Made by a program: the position numbers and the translations under genes
Part shown: piece after piece, positions 52,023 through 62,759 of the stretch
How positions within the stretch are numbered: the stretch's first letter is position 1
Layout: each line of letters opens with the position of its first letter
NCBI RefSeq assembly: GCF_019649055.1
Contig: NW_026570251.1
Location: 558,001-622,000 of the forward strand
From: Paramacrobiotus metropolitanus
Taxonomy: Eukaryota > Tardigrada > Eutardigrada > Parachela > Macrobiotidae
Direction of reading: 5' to 3'
Length of the DNA: 64,000 bases
Notes under the pieces: generated by a model
The model's database searches: none
Told to the model about the DNA's origin: nothing
The model's input: the letters and a program-made list of their open reading frames with translations, nothing else

Positions 52023-52645
52023 CTATGACAGAAAAATTTCGTTTAGTTTATCCAGCCCTTCCATCGTGCCCAGCACTGAAGCCGCATTTCCCCGTTGAAT
52101 TTCGATGGACAAACGCTGTCGCAGAAATTCGTGCGAGCGTGCTTCCCCGGTGTGCTGCTGCAGTCTTTTTCCCAGCTCTTTGATAATGGCGATCGCCGAA
52201 GGTCCCCACGGGCCCAGTGTTTCGAAAGCGATCGGGACGAATAGGTAGCGGCCGGTTAGATAGGAATATAGTCCTGATTTCTTTCCCTCTGCTTGCACGG
52301 CAGCCGCTCCCGCTGTAGTGGAAGTGGCCTTAACATGCGACAGCGCAACCGTGTCTACACAGGTCACGTCCCATGCAAGACACAATCCGCGCTTCCAGGC
52401 AAATGTCGTGCAGCCATCCGGGCGGCGTTCATTTGTATGAGAGGTGCCGCGCGGCTCCAGTTTTGCAGGCACACCAGCGGATACAAAGGCCGTACAAATG
52501 ATGCTGTTTAACCCGCCGTGGCGCGGATGCCGTCCAGCGGAGAGAGTACGCGATAACCCGTGGTGCCCGTAACCACCAACGGGTTTGTGGCATTTGACGC
52601 AGTCGTGCGGTTCACAGATCGTGACGCCGAGTCGGAGGCCGATTA
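52023..52645 (-). pseudogene. Retroelement ORF C-terminal fragment, minus copy
   Basis: Best-preserved member. It shows a Cys/His cluster (CEPHDCVKCHK), GHHGLS, SAGRHPRHGGLN, AKLEPRG, RRPDGCTTF, WDVTCVDT, FETLGPWG, then RLSIEIQRGNAASVLGT and a stop. PD..D spacing fits a restriction-like endonuclease fold as in some non-LTR retrotransposons; the family name is inference. It is truncated upstream exactly where a MITE begins (52649) and shifted once near 52475. Confidence 0.7.
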
Positions 52646-52648
52646 CTT

Positions 52649-53364
52649 ACCAGGGCACATTTTCCGGGTCCAAATTCAGAAAAATCTGATCTTTGGCAAA
52701 AGCATAATATACCATCGTAGTATATTAAAAAAAATAATTTCAGCTGCTGACACTCAAAGGGCGTGGCCAAACAAATTACAAGCAAGTAATAGTACATACT
52801 ATTGCACTGCACTAGTGTACTACTCGAACAGCTGTCTGTATCAGTGTAATAATAATAAATCAGGAACTCATCTTTTGCCGAATGACAGTGTACGACTATA
52901 GCACGCTTAAAACAAATTGAACTTTAATATATTTAAGAAGTTTCGGGAGCACACTGCACACAGTGAGGAAATTAGAAAAATCCAGAATCCAAATACAATG
53001 GCAGTATGTGGTTAGTACGTACTGTTGCACTACCGTAAAGTATCGCAGCTACAAAATGGTTTTTGTACTGTGTCATCTTAACGTTCGCACATGAAATTTT
53101 TCATTAAGCATAATGCGGCAAAATGCTACGTTTCTGCAAGAGGTAAACTTTCCTGGTATACTGTTATTTTATAAAAAGCCTGTGCGGGTATTGCGCTAGT
53201 GCAATGTAATAACATGCAGTATTACTTACTTATTAATTTTGTTTGGCCACCCCCTTTGAGTGTCAGCAGCTGAAATTAATTTTTTTAATATACTACAATG
53301 GTATACTATGTTTCTGCCAAAGATCGGATTTTTCTGAATTTGGACCCGGAAAATGTGCCCGGGT
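52649..53364. mobile_element. MITE, ACCAGGGCACAT family (716 bp)
   Basis: Ends ACCAGGGCACATTTTCCGGG at 52649 and its inverse ending at 53364, arms about 130 bases (CAGCTGCTGACACTCAAAGG shared inverted). It sits between two oppositely oriented retroelement fragments and directly truncates the left one. Confidence 0.8.
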
Positions 53365-53937
53365 TGCATACTTAGATTACTTAGATTTACCGCTCGGCGC
53401 TTCTCTTGTTCTGTGGTAAGACCAATAGATTGATTTCACAATGGCGTAGTCCCGCCCCTGTGACGTAAATGGGTGAGATGTACCGCAGAATAAGCAGATC
53501 TACATGCGCCGAAGAGGTCTTACAGCCTTTTATCAGTCAGTAGGCTTGGACGAGTTGGCAGTACCCGAGAAGTCTATTAATTAAAGGTTGCTTTATTTAT
53601 GGAGTATTTGGTTTCTTATATGATGAGGCGTTAAGAAGTTATTCCAGGTTTGAACTCTACGGGCTCACGGGGTGGACGGGCAAATAGACACCGAGCCTGA
53701 AATGAATGGAACTTCAACTCGATCTTTCAAATTTAACTGGTCGTTGTAAACCAGCTGCAAAGTCCGCGGACGACTTGATTGGTTAGAGCTGCCTAATGAA
53801 TACGCTGGAGGCAGGGTGAAGTCAATCTACGACGTACGCTCCCGCGTTTTTGTGTTTTCTTTGTTTGTTTTATCGCTTTCCCCATTCGCGACCGAGTAAT
53901 GATGCGCTCCCTTTCTTCCAAAAACACAGCATTGTGT
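53365..53937. other. Spacer without recognised gene
   Basis: No coding signal on either strand beyond short frames. Confidence 0.4.
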
Positions 53938-54410
53938 GCCGATCATTGGTTTCGGCGGGCATTCCAGCAAAACTCGAACCACGTGGCACGTCCCATACGT
54001 CCGATCGTCGCCCGGACGGATGCACCACCTTTGCCTGGAAGCTTTGTATGTGTTTGGCATGGGACGTCACCTGCGTCGACACTGTCGCCCCATCCCATGT
54101 CAAGTCCACTTCCTCAGCTGCCGGATCTGCCGCTGCCCAAGCCGAAGATAAGAAAACCAGACTCTATGCGTATCTTGAAGGCAGATACATTTTTGCTGCA
54201 CTAGCCTTTGAAACGCTCGGGCCCTGGGGAAAATCGGCAATGGCCTTAATAAAGGAAATTGGCAAGCGGCTACAGCAACACACCGGGGAACCTCGCTCAC
54301 ACGAATTCTTACGTCAGCGTCTGTCGATTGAAATACAATGAGGCAACGCGGCTTCCGTGCTGGGGACGATGGAAGGAGCGGATAAATTAGAAGAAATTTT
54401 GCTGTTGTAA
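53938..54410 (+). pseudogene. Retroelement ORF C-terminal fragment, plus copy
   Basis: Same protein family as 52023-52645, read on the plus strand: AGIPAKLEPRG, RRPDGCTTF, WDVTCVDT, FETLGPWG, RLSIEIQ, then a TGA at 54339-54341 followed in frame by GNAASVLGTMEGADKLEEI and a stop at 54408. The in-frame TGA and missing upstream part make it a pseudogene. Confidence 0.7.
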
Positions 54411-55428
54411 TTCTGTTTTTGTTGCCAGTCCATGAATTCTAACTGGCTTGTGCTAAAAAAATCAAAACACAATGCACAGGAAACATCGTCAGTCAAAAAA
54501 GCAGGCTTTAGGAAGCCACAGTGGAAATCGACCAGTCGGTTCGCGGTTCTTAGTCTTCAACGAATCTCCTATAGAAGTACGGCTAATTCTGCAACGTGCT
54601 GGCTTGGTTTCATTGCAACTGTGCAACCGCGTGCAATTCATTGAATTTGTTCCAAACAAATGCACGTCATACGGTTTTCAAACAAGAAAGTACAACAAGG
54701 AAGTACACTGGTGCAATACTTGGGAAGTGCTGCGGTTGTTGAAGTACTGCAGTGCATTTCAAACTGCTTAAAGTTCTAAAAATTTTCACTGCGTACAATG
54801 CAACGGCGACAACGATTTTGCTGTACCACGATGAGTATGCTGTAGTTATACAATCTTGCACGTTGATGTGCATGATGCAACGCAGATGACGACATATACA
54901 TACCTACTCTACTCGCACTGTGGTGCAAAATGGCCCTTATACAGTAATACAGATTTACACCGCACGGCCGTACGGGGTACAGAGCGAAATCATACCTTTG
55001 TCAAATAATACATTGGTACATGTATACGTAGCCCCAAGTGTTAATGATCGTGATATTCAAAATAATAATACTATTAATTTCTTTGTCAAAAAAGCTGTCA
55101 ACAAATAATTCGGGATTGTATTCTGATAGGTACACAGGAGTAGCAAAATGAACATAGGGGTTTTTTCGACCGTCAAGGATACGACCAGCAATTGACCACA
55201 ACGGACCACAAGATCGAATGTCTGTTACACGACGCCACCTGCTCCTCACCGTTATCGAGATCACCAACTCCAGCTGGCGTAATCCCCAAGCTCCAGCTGG
55301 GTCCAGCATCATACTTCAACAAGCATCGCACTGTATTAGTTTTGTATTTGCTTCTGCCAGTAAATATAATTCTATGCACGTGTAGTTACTGCGTGGTGCG
55401 CCAAAGTGGGCGTAGTTCTTTAGTTTAA
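54411..55428. other. Spacer without recognised gene
   Basis: Only short frames; no conserved motif seen. Confidence 0.4.
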
Positions 55429-56106
55429 GGGATTTGGCCCGGTACATAGCACCAAATTCGTGTACATACACGGGAATATTCGCTTACGCGCACTTCCAAA
55501 CACTTTATTCGGTTGCTTTTTGACATTGTGTAGCAAAATGGTTTGTATAAACAGGCGGGAAATCAGTTTCTGCGCGCAACATCCGGTTCGGGAGTTATGG
55601 CTGTTAGAAAATTCCAAAAAGTGTAAATGCATTCAGGTGTACCAAAAGTCAAATTATGACCAATCCCTTTCAAATTTTGCACGTAAATGCACATAACCAT
55701 GAAGATCATTCTTACACGGATCCAGACTTTCAAGATTTTTTTCGAATTTTAAAATGAATTTTAAAATTTTTGAAATTCATTTTAAAATTTGAAAAGCATG
55801 CTAGAACAGTGGATCGGTGTAAGAACGATCTTCATGGTCATGCGCATTTACCTGGAAAATTTGAAAGGGAACGGTCCATAATGAGACTTTTGGTACAGCT
55901 GAATGCATTTAAACTTTCTGGAATTTTCTAACAGTCATATCTCCCTTACCGGATGTTGCACGCAGAAACGGATTTCACGCTTATTTATACAAATCTTTTG
56001 GCTACAAAATACCATAAAGCAATGGAAAAACATGTTTGAGAGTGCGCGACAGCGAAAGTTCCCATGTATGTACACGAATTTGGTGCTATGTACCGGGCCA
56101 AATCCC
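55429..56106. mobile_element. Foldback MITE, TTAA family (678 bp)
   Basis: Ends GGGATTTGGCCCGGTACATA and its inverse, perfect TTAA on both sides (55425-55428, 56107-56110), arms about 300 bases each. Same family as 22269-22846. Confidence 0.85.
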
Positions 56107-57710
56107 TTAAAATGCTGGGCACCAGTAACGCTCAATACCGGAGGCGGGTATCTGATGCGCCACCACCGCCGACTTTAGTCCTTCTAGAACCGATGGGGTT
56201 ACTTCTTGACAAAACAGTTTTCTAAATTCCTAAAGAATTGTTATAAAAATGTTTTGCTTAGTCATACCTCAACGTTTGACTGTAATAGCTGTTTTTCTAT
56301 CCTTCCTATCTAATGTAAAACGTTATTTGACCAGTGGTCATGGCTGTGGGCCTGAGGGCAACATTTAGGCAAGTTCTGACCGCCTTAGCTATAACTGTCA
56401 GTACATACGAACGCGTGCATAAAAAATTAAACGAAAAATTCGTTGTTCGTAACAACATTGTTTTTACAAAATGAAACATTTGGCAGCAGAATTAACTATA
56501 TCATAGTCAAGATATCACGGAAAACTCAAGAGCATTTAAGGTGGAGTTCCATCGCAGGAAACTGGCACTCAAACCGCTGCTGCGTGCGGTAGCGCATGGT
56601 TGCTGCTAACGTGGCTCTTTACTGGAGGCGGTTGTGAGCTGCATACCAAAAGTTGCCCCCGTGGTATTTAAAATTGAAACTGCTAAAGTTCGTTCGTAGG
56701 AAAAGGGTTAATTAATCAAAAAGGACGCCGGGAGCGCCGGCGCATCGCGGGGAATGCCAGTGTAAGAGCGATAAGCTTAACAATGACGGTCAACTTCGCT
56801 CGACGGTACCGACATCCTCCTCGAGGAGCTTTCCTCAGACACGTACGATTAGGGTTAGCTGGACCGACAGTGTGCCGATTCTGTAAAGTACATGATGCAA
56901 AGTCTGTTATCGGCAAGTTTTGTTTTTTTTGTTTATTGATTGTGTTGTATCAGATGCTGTCAATTTGCGAGGCGGCCGTTCCAGTGTCGGTTTACATTCT
57001 TGCATTATATGAACACAATAGCCACTATAATAGTCACGGTAAATTTGTTTGGTTTTTCTGACATGCATTAGGGATTAGGGCGAGTAGAGTTGCAGATCTA
57101 GGAAATTTAGATCTATGTAGTATCAAAATACTGGTTTGCTGCAGCCGAGCACTGCGCAAGCAGTTACCACTTTAGTTTGTTTTAATAAGAAAACGTTATT
57201 CCCAGCGCTTAGCTTAGGTGATTGTTCATTGCCTTCACCAATAATGCTACTCCTGGGTAATTCTGCAGTTACTAGAAAATGCGGACCACTTGGATTTTCC
57301 TCTCAATACTGCAAAAACTGAGAAAAACGGATCATGGTGTGTCGCTGGTGCGTAACCGACTGAACAAAGACAATAGGTTCGAATCGTATTATTATGGCAT
57401 GCATGCTGAAATAGCTTCTGTGAGTTCTGCAAACCGCAGGATACTAGATACAGAAACCGGTACACAGAACCGGTTTTATAGCTACAGGATGCGCAGCGCA
57501 TCGTTGTGAAATTTTGAATACTGTATCTGTTTGCTGTATTTAGTCCAGCGAAAATTGTTAGCTCTACAGATATATCGACCTTTTTGTCCATCTACTATTT
57601 TCGAAATACTAGTTCATGCTTTCTCTAATCTTCGCACTTCTGAATTCAAGGTTTGATATACTGTAAATTGGTCTTTTTTATACATTTTTTGTTGCTCATC
57701 ACCAGCGTCT
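56107..57710. other. Spacer without confident gene
   Basis: A 92-codon plus frame at 56783-57061 (CRFCKVHDA) is open but has no homologue or splice context that I recognise. The rest is AT-rich. Confidence 0.35.
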
Positions 57711-57711
57711 T

Positions 57712-58345
57712 CAATCGTCAGCAGCGTCTTCCTCCGCGGGCAGCGTCTGTTTCAGCGGGCAGCGTCTGTTTCAGCGGGCAGCGTCTTCCCGGCCAGCAGC
57801 GTCTACCTCAGCGGGCAGCGTCTTCCTGGCCAGCAGCGCCTACGTCAGCGGGCAGCGTCTTCCTGGCCAGCAGCGTCTTCCTCTACGGGCAGCGTCTGTT
57901 TCAGCGGGCAGCGTCTGTTTCCGCGGGCAGCGTCTTCCCGGCCAGCAGCGTCTACCTCAGCGGGCAGCGTCTTCCTGGCCAGCAGCGCCTACGTCAGCGG
58001 GCAGCGTCTTCCTGGCCAGCAGCGTCTTCCTCCACGGGCAGCGTCTGTTTCAGCGGGCAGCGTCTGTTTCAGCGGGCAGCGTCTTCCTGGCCAGCAGCGC
58101 CTATGTCAGCGGGCAGCGTCTTCCTGGCCAGCAGCGTCTTCCTCCACGGGCAGCGTCTTCCTCCGCGGGCAGCATCTGTTTCAGTGGACAGCGTCTTCCT
58201 GGCCAGCAGCGCCTACGTCAGCGGGCAGCGTCTTCCTGACCAGCAGCGTCTTCCTCCACGGGCAGCGTCTGTTTCAGCGGGCAGCGTCTTGCTGGCCAGC
58301 AGCGTCTTCCTCCGCGGGCAGCGTCTGCTTCATCGGCAGCACGTC
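57712..58345. repeat. GC-rich minisatellite, 17-20 bp units
   Basis: Roughly 34 units built on (G/C)GCAGCGTCTTCCT..GC or GGCAGCGTCTGTTTCAGCG, alternating in a higher-order pattern. A 247-codon frame runs through it (SGQRLPGQQRLP-like) only because most indels preserve frame; I do not call it a protein. Confidence 0.9.
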
Positions 58346-58364
58346 CCCGGACACTTCCTACAAA

Positions 58365-59123
58365 ATGGGTTGCGCAGGTTCCACCGCCCACGGTGAAGCA
58401 CTTAACCAGGAGGCGGTGGCGGATCAGCCGGACACGAGTTTCCCGCAGTACACAATCATAGTTGCAAACAGTAAGTGAAGCTTGGATCTGGGGATCGGAA
58501 TTGGTCTACATGTGCTTTACCTTTCGTACGATCAGCTGCATTTACTGTAAAATATATTCCTGATGTGTTGCGATTGTCTACAGGTGGCACTACCAAGCTG
58601 GAAACCTCGATTCAGAAAATCGGAATGCTTGCGCATCTTTATAATGTAAAAGCTTTCAAGGGCAAACCTTGGAAAGTGTATTTAGTGCGGACTGCTGCTG
58701 CTGGTGGTAATCCTGAGGGACTGATCAAACTGCTGGAAAGTGGTGGGGGTGACCCCACAACAAGGTAGTTCCAAGTTCCAACATATGCCATTACCCATAC
58801 ATACATTAATCAGGATTAAATTAATACCAAATTTGTTGCACAGCGCGCTTTCCAACGTTCAGGGACAGATTCAGTACATCATAATCCGTGGAGACAAAAT
58901 GGTGGAGTTCATGGCCGATCGCGGAGGGGATTTCAATGCAGCGCGGCAAGCCGCCGAAGAACTGTGGACACCGGAACATACGCTGGCTCCTATAGAAGAG
59001 TTTACCGGTTTAAGCCAGATTAGTATTTCTCCATCTAAACCCCCGAAAGAATCATTACAAAAATACTCGGTGTTTGCCGAGGGAAAAGCAAGTGCTAAGA
59101 AACAGTCTCGTATTGCGGAATGA
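58365..59123 (+). CDS. Predicted N-myristoylated protein, unknown family, three exons
   Basis: Exons 58365-58470, 58584-58764 and 58844-59123; phases 1 and 2 agree across both introns (GTAAGT/CTACAG, GTAGTT/GCACAG), giving 188 residues. The N-terminus MGCAGSTA fits a myristoylation site (Gly2) with a palmitoylatable Cys3, so peripheral membrane attachment is likely. The body is a compact mixed alpha/beta sequence (YTIIVANS, KPWKVYLVRTAA, QIQYIIIRGDKM) with no family I recognise; the C-terminus is Ser/Lys-rich. The ATG lies 20 bases after a GC-rich minisatellite, which therefore forms the promoter or 5' UTR. All splice sites are visible, so I consider the gene real. Confidence 0.7.
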
Positions 59124-60203
59124 GACGGCCTGTGTCCCAGTCTAGGCTGTACGAAGGTTGATTGCGGTATTTTAAGTTAGCTTTGAAATTATAATGTTTA
59201 TTGGTTGTCCTCAGTTTGATGGGCGAATATGCGCTTGCGACATTTTTTCGTTTTCTTATGGAGTATGACTGCTGTTCAGTCGTACAGATAAATACCATCA
59301 GTAAGATGTACATTAGAGAATCGTTACATTAGAGAATCGTACAGTATTACATTGGTGCCTTTGTCGAATAAACACACAGTAAAAAGAAGGTGCACCAGCG
59401 TAATTCTACTTGAAATGGTTTATTGCTCATCCGTATTCAAGGTCCGCCTTTCGCTACTGAGAATGATAATCACAGCTGTCTGACGGTGGCCGCTGGGGTG
59501 ATGCCGGACATCCCGCACAAAATTGCGCTGCAGCATAAACACTCGCATGCTGCTCTTAAGCAAAAACGGCACATACAATGGACGACAAAGAGAAGTTGAA
59601 ATCGACCAGCCAGTTGCGGTCGCGCCTCATCAACTTCTTTTTTTCGTGCACTGTAGGTCTCCTTATGCAAACAGACATCTTGGCAGTTGGCTGGCTGCAA
59701 CGGAATGATTTCGGTATCTGTGTGATTTTCTTGCAGTAATAATAAATTTTAATTATTATATTAATATTCTATGAATTTTTTTAAGAATTGTCGCGTTTGC
59801 CTCATCGATTCAATAACATTACGTATTCAAAAATTTTATTGACTCGTACCTACTGACGTGTCTAGCTAAATCTGTACCTACTGACGTGTCTAGCTAAATC
59901 TGTGCGAGTTCCTATCAAAATTTGTTTAGCATAAAATAATTTAAATACGTAGTTATTCATGAAAATTAGGTCTTTCATGTGTAGCTTGCACAATTCCCAT
60001 AGCAACCAACCTGGTAAGGTTAAGGGAGCAAATAGCGTTCATTTCTACAGGTTCTGCAAGTTACGAGTACGTACGCATTTCAGCCCAATTATTAAGCGTT
60101 CCTTCTTACTCTATTCACAATTTTAAACTAAGAAAGAAAAAGTTAGTTAAAAAATTTTGTCGTACTCCTCACTATACACCTAATCAACGCGGTCAACTCC
60201 ATC
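59124..60203. other. Intergenic region
   Basis: 59465-59705 is slightly GC-rich with frames on both strands but no recognisable protein. 59840-59905 contains a short direct repeat (CTACTGACGTGTCTAGCTAA twice). The rest is AT-rich. Confidence 0.4.
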
Positions 60204-62373
60204 ATGCGCTCGCGTCCGCAGTCCTACTACCAGTGCTTCGGCTGTCTCCATGTCCGCACTTTATCCTTGGCGCTCTTCACCAGCCACGTCGTATGTCATA
60301 CTGACTTTCAAGTTTTTAACGTAAAACTTGAACTTTCTGTTTTTTTCTCATTTCTCTAACTTACATTTACTTTTCAAAGAACTCAAAAATTATTAACGAA
60401 ATTTAACGAGAAGTACAAAGGGGGTGTTATAGAAAAACCGTCATGAAGGTTTTTAGTAGTATAATGTCTTCTAACTATCTAACGCGTTTATTTTCCAAAC
60501 ATACTTTATTTAAGAATTTTTATAGCGATGGTGTTTATTTTTTGTATTAACCATTTTGCACTGTAAATTGTAATTGGCTGCCTTAATGCTTTTCCAACAA
60601 ATTGGTTTTATTCCTTATAAATTCTAAAATAAGTATATATATTTCGTAAATAATTATTATTTACTTGCCGCACGTTTAGTTTATAGCTGTAGTTAGATAA
60701 AATTTAAATATGTAACTAACTGAATGGAACTGAGTATTGCGCGATTAAACAATTTTTTAAAATAATATTTCCATAACGATATTAACGAAAGTGACCTTTT
60801 TGTTGTCGCAAACCAATCCACCAATTAGAATCCACTATGTTAGCAATATTTGTCGCAGGTCGCCAACCTGATGGTGATGTGCATCTTAACACACTTATTG
60901 GCCGTGACCTTTCACCATCGCTCCGCCCAGCTGACCGCTCTGGGCCCCACCCACACGGAGCGCTCCTTCATCCGTGAGGTGGTACGCGTGGAGATGGCCG
61001 AGGACAACAACGACACCGCCGACACCGAGGAGGTCCTGCTGGCCAAATCCACGCTGAACGTTAACGTCACCAAGTTCATCTCCGTGTTTCTTGTCGTCCC
61101 GGCCGAACCGCTGACGCTCAACCACACCCAGCTGCTTTACTCTCTCCTGTATAGCAGCGTCAGCGGACTAACGGCGCTGACGGCCATTATCGGAGTTCTC
61201 CGGGTGCGCCCGCATCACAGCTCCGTATTCTGCCTTATTTTTTTATTAATGCATGTTGTCATAAAAACATTTCTCAGATTATATATAAAGTATGGTATGA
61301 TGTTTCAACTGGTGACCTTTCGGTAGGGTGCTCCGTCCTTGATCATCCCGTTTCTGGTGGGACACATTCTGGACATTATCTTCTCCACCATCTATATCTC
61401 GGGATGGGACGTGTACGGATATGTGGATTCGGCGGCGCTGCGCAAATTGGTACGCGTATTAAGTGTTTAGCAAACAGTTTTACTGTATGTCTAGTCGTCT
61501 ACAATATTTTCGCAATCGCAACACTTATACACTGTAATTAAAACACTTCGAATTAGACACATTCAGCTGCATTATCCAACCCTCCTTGGCACACCAACAG
61601 CTGACAGCAGACGACAGAATACAACATTAGAAAATGTTGTTCTAGCGCATCGTTTTTGTTATAGAAGAGTTTTTACTGTACGTAAATTCGTATATCATTT
61701 TGTAAAACCGTATGAATATTATTTACCGGTGCAATCTTCGAATCGTGATTCTGATTTTTATGTAACACTGCTAAAATTGTTGGGATATCTGCGTTTTTTG
61801 CGTGGTCTGTACTGTAGCAAAAGCATTTCTAATGCGCACCATCATTGACGTTATGCAAAATCATAACGTTATAATAAAATTATGTTTCATTGTTTTGCAA
61901 TTACAGCGCGGACTGATCCAAGACGACGGCAGCGACACGGAGCACTGGTACCAGAACATCCACATCTGGGCGCTGATGGCCGCTGTTCTTATCATCCTGG
62001 TCAAGGTAAGCCGCAGGAAAACCGCCAAGCATAAGTATAGCATCACAATTTCCCGTAATTACTGATATTTATTGCATGCATTTCTTAGAGATTCCATTTT
62101 TTTTATTCTATACTTTGCCGTGTAATAACAATTTTCTAATTTCTTGCACAGTTATATTTTATCCGTATCTTCTGCCTGACCATGCTGTTCATCCGGGAAG
62201 AGAAAGCCCGGCTGCTGCGCGATGCCCGTCAGCAGAAATGGCTGACCGGCATTCTACAGGGCCACGTCGTCGTCGACACGGAGCCCGACACGGCCATCAC
62301 CCCGCCTCCGCCCACCTATGACGCACAAGCGGAAGAGGAACGCCACGAAGAACCACCGGCGTATTCCGTCTAG
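60204..62373 (+). CDS. LAPTM-family lysosomal tetraspanning membrane protein
   Basis: Five exons: 60204-60290, 60859-61224, 61327-61449, 61907-62005, 62152-62373; all introns phase 0; 298 residues. The N-terminus has the family motif QCFGCLHVRT before TM1 (exons 1-2). A long loop (VRVEMAEDNNDTADTEE) has NDT and NVT/NHT glycosylation-type sites. TM2 is at the end of exon 2, TM3 is GAPSLIIPFLVGHILDII, and TM4 (WALMAAVLIILVKLYFIRIF) spans exons 4-5. The cytosolic tail has two PY-type motifs (PPPPTY, PPAYSV). LAPTM proteins sit in late endosomes and lysosomes and recruit NEDD4-type ligases through PY motifs. The first loop is longer than in vertebrate LAPTM4. The intron 2 donor was chosen for phase. 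Tail-to-tail with the next gene. Confidence 0.75.
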
Positions 62374-62504
62374 ATTGTCCAACATTTTCTACATGTCTTA
62401 TTCCTGTTACTCCTGATTAAAGGTCACCGTTTCTTAATCAATCTTGTTACTGCGCTTATTTTAGATAATTTTTAATGACGCAGAATTATATGCAATAATA
62501 AAGG

Positions 62505-62616
62505 TCACCTTGAATTTAGCCACGCCGCTAGCCCACCCAGTCCGTCGTTGTTCGTTTTGAAAACCTTCAACTCAGCCACAAAATTACCAAGTCTCTGAAG
62601 GCAGAAAAACTGTCCC
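62505..62616 (-). pseudogene. Tandem duplicate of the neighbouring gene's last coding segment
   Basis: Encodes a diverged version of the C-terminus of the UIM gene (LKVFKTNNDGLGGLAAWLNS then TGA at 62505-62507), 255 bases from the original stop at 62760. Flanking non-coding DNA is duplicated too (62405-62640 against 62655-62880). It may be a relic or an alternative terminal exon. Confidence 0.7.
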
Positions 62617-62759
62617 GCGGCGGAATAATTATTCCCTATTCCTCCAATTTAGATTAGTAAAGGTCATCATGTGCTAATCAATACTTTTCCTTCGTTTAAC
62701 TATTTTTATTTTTAATAACGCAGAGTTTTTAATAACGCAGAGTTCTAACCAGCAACAGG

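Noticed and set aside
56783-57061. 92-codon ORF with CRFCK
   Set aside because: No homologue, no splice support; Cys pair alone is not evidence.
57653-58396. 247-codon ORF in the minisatellite
   Set aside because: Composed only of the repeat unit; no start context or conserved protein, and it runs past the start of a better-supported gene in another frame.
59470-59700. Cys-rich minus-strand ORF
   Set aside because: Both strands are open over the same stretch, and neither gives a recognisable domain or splice structure.
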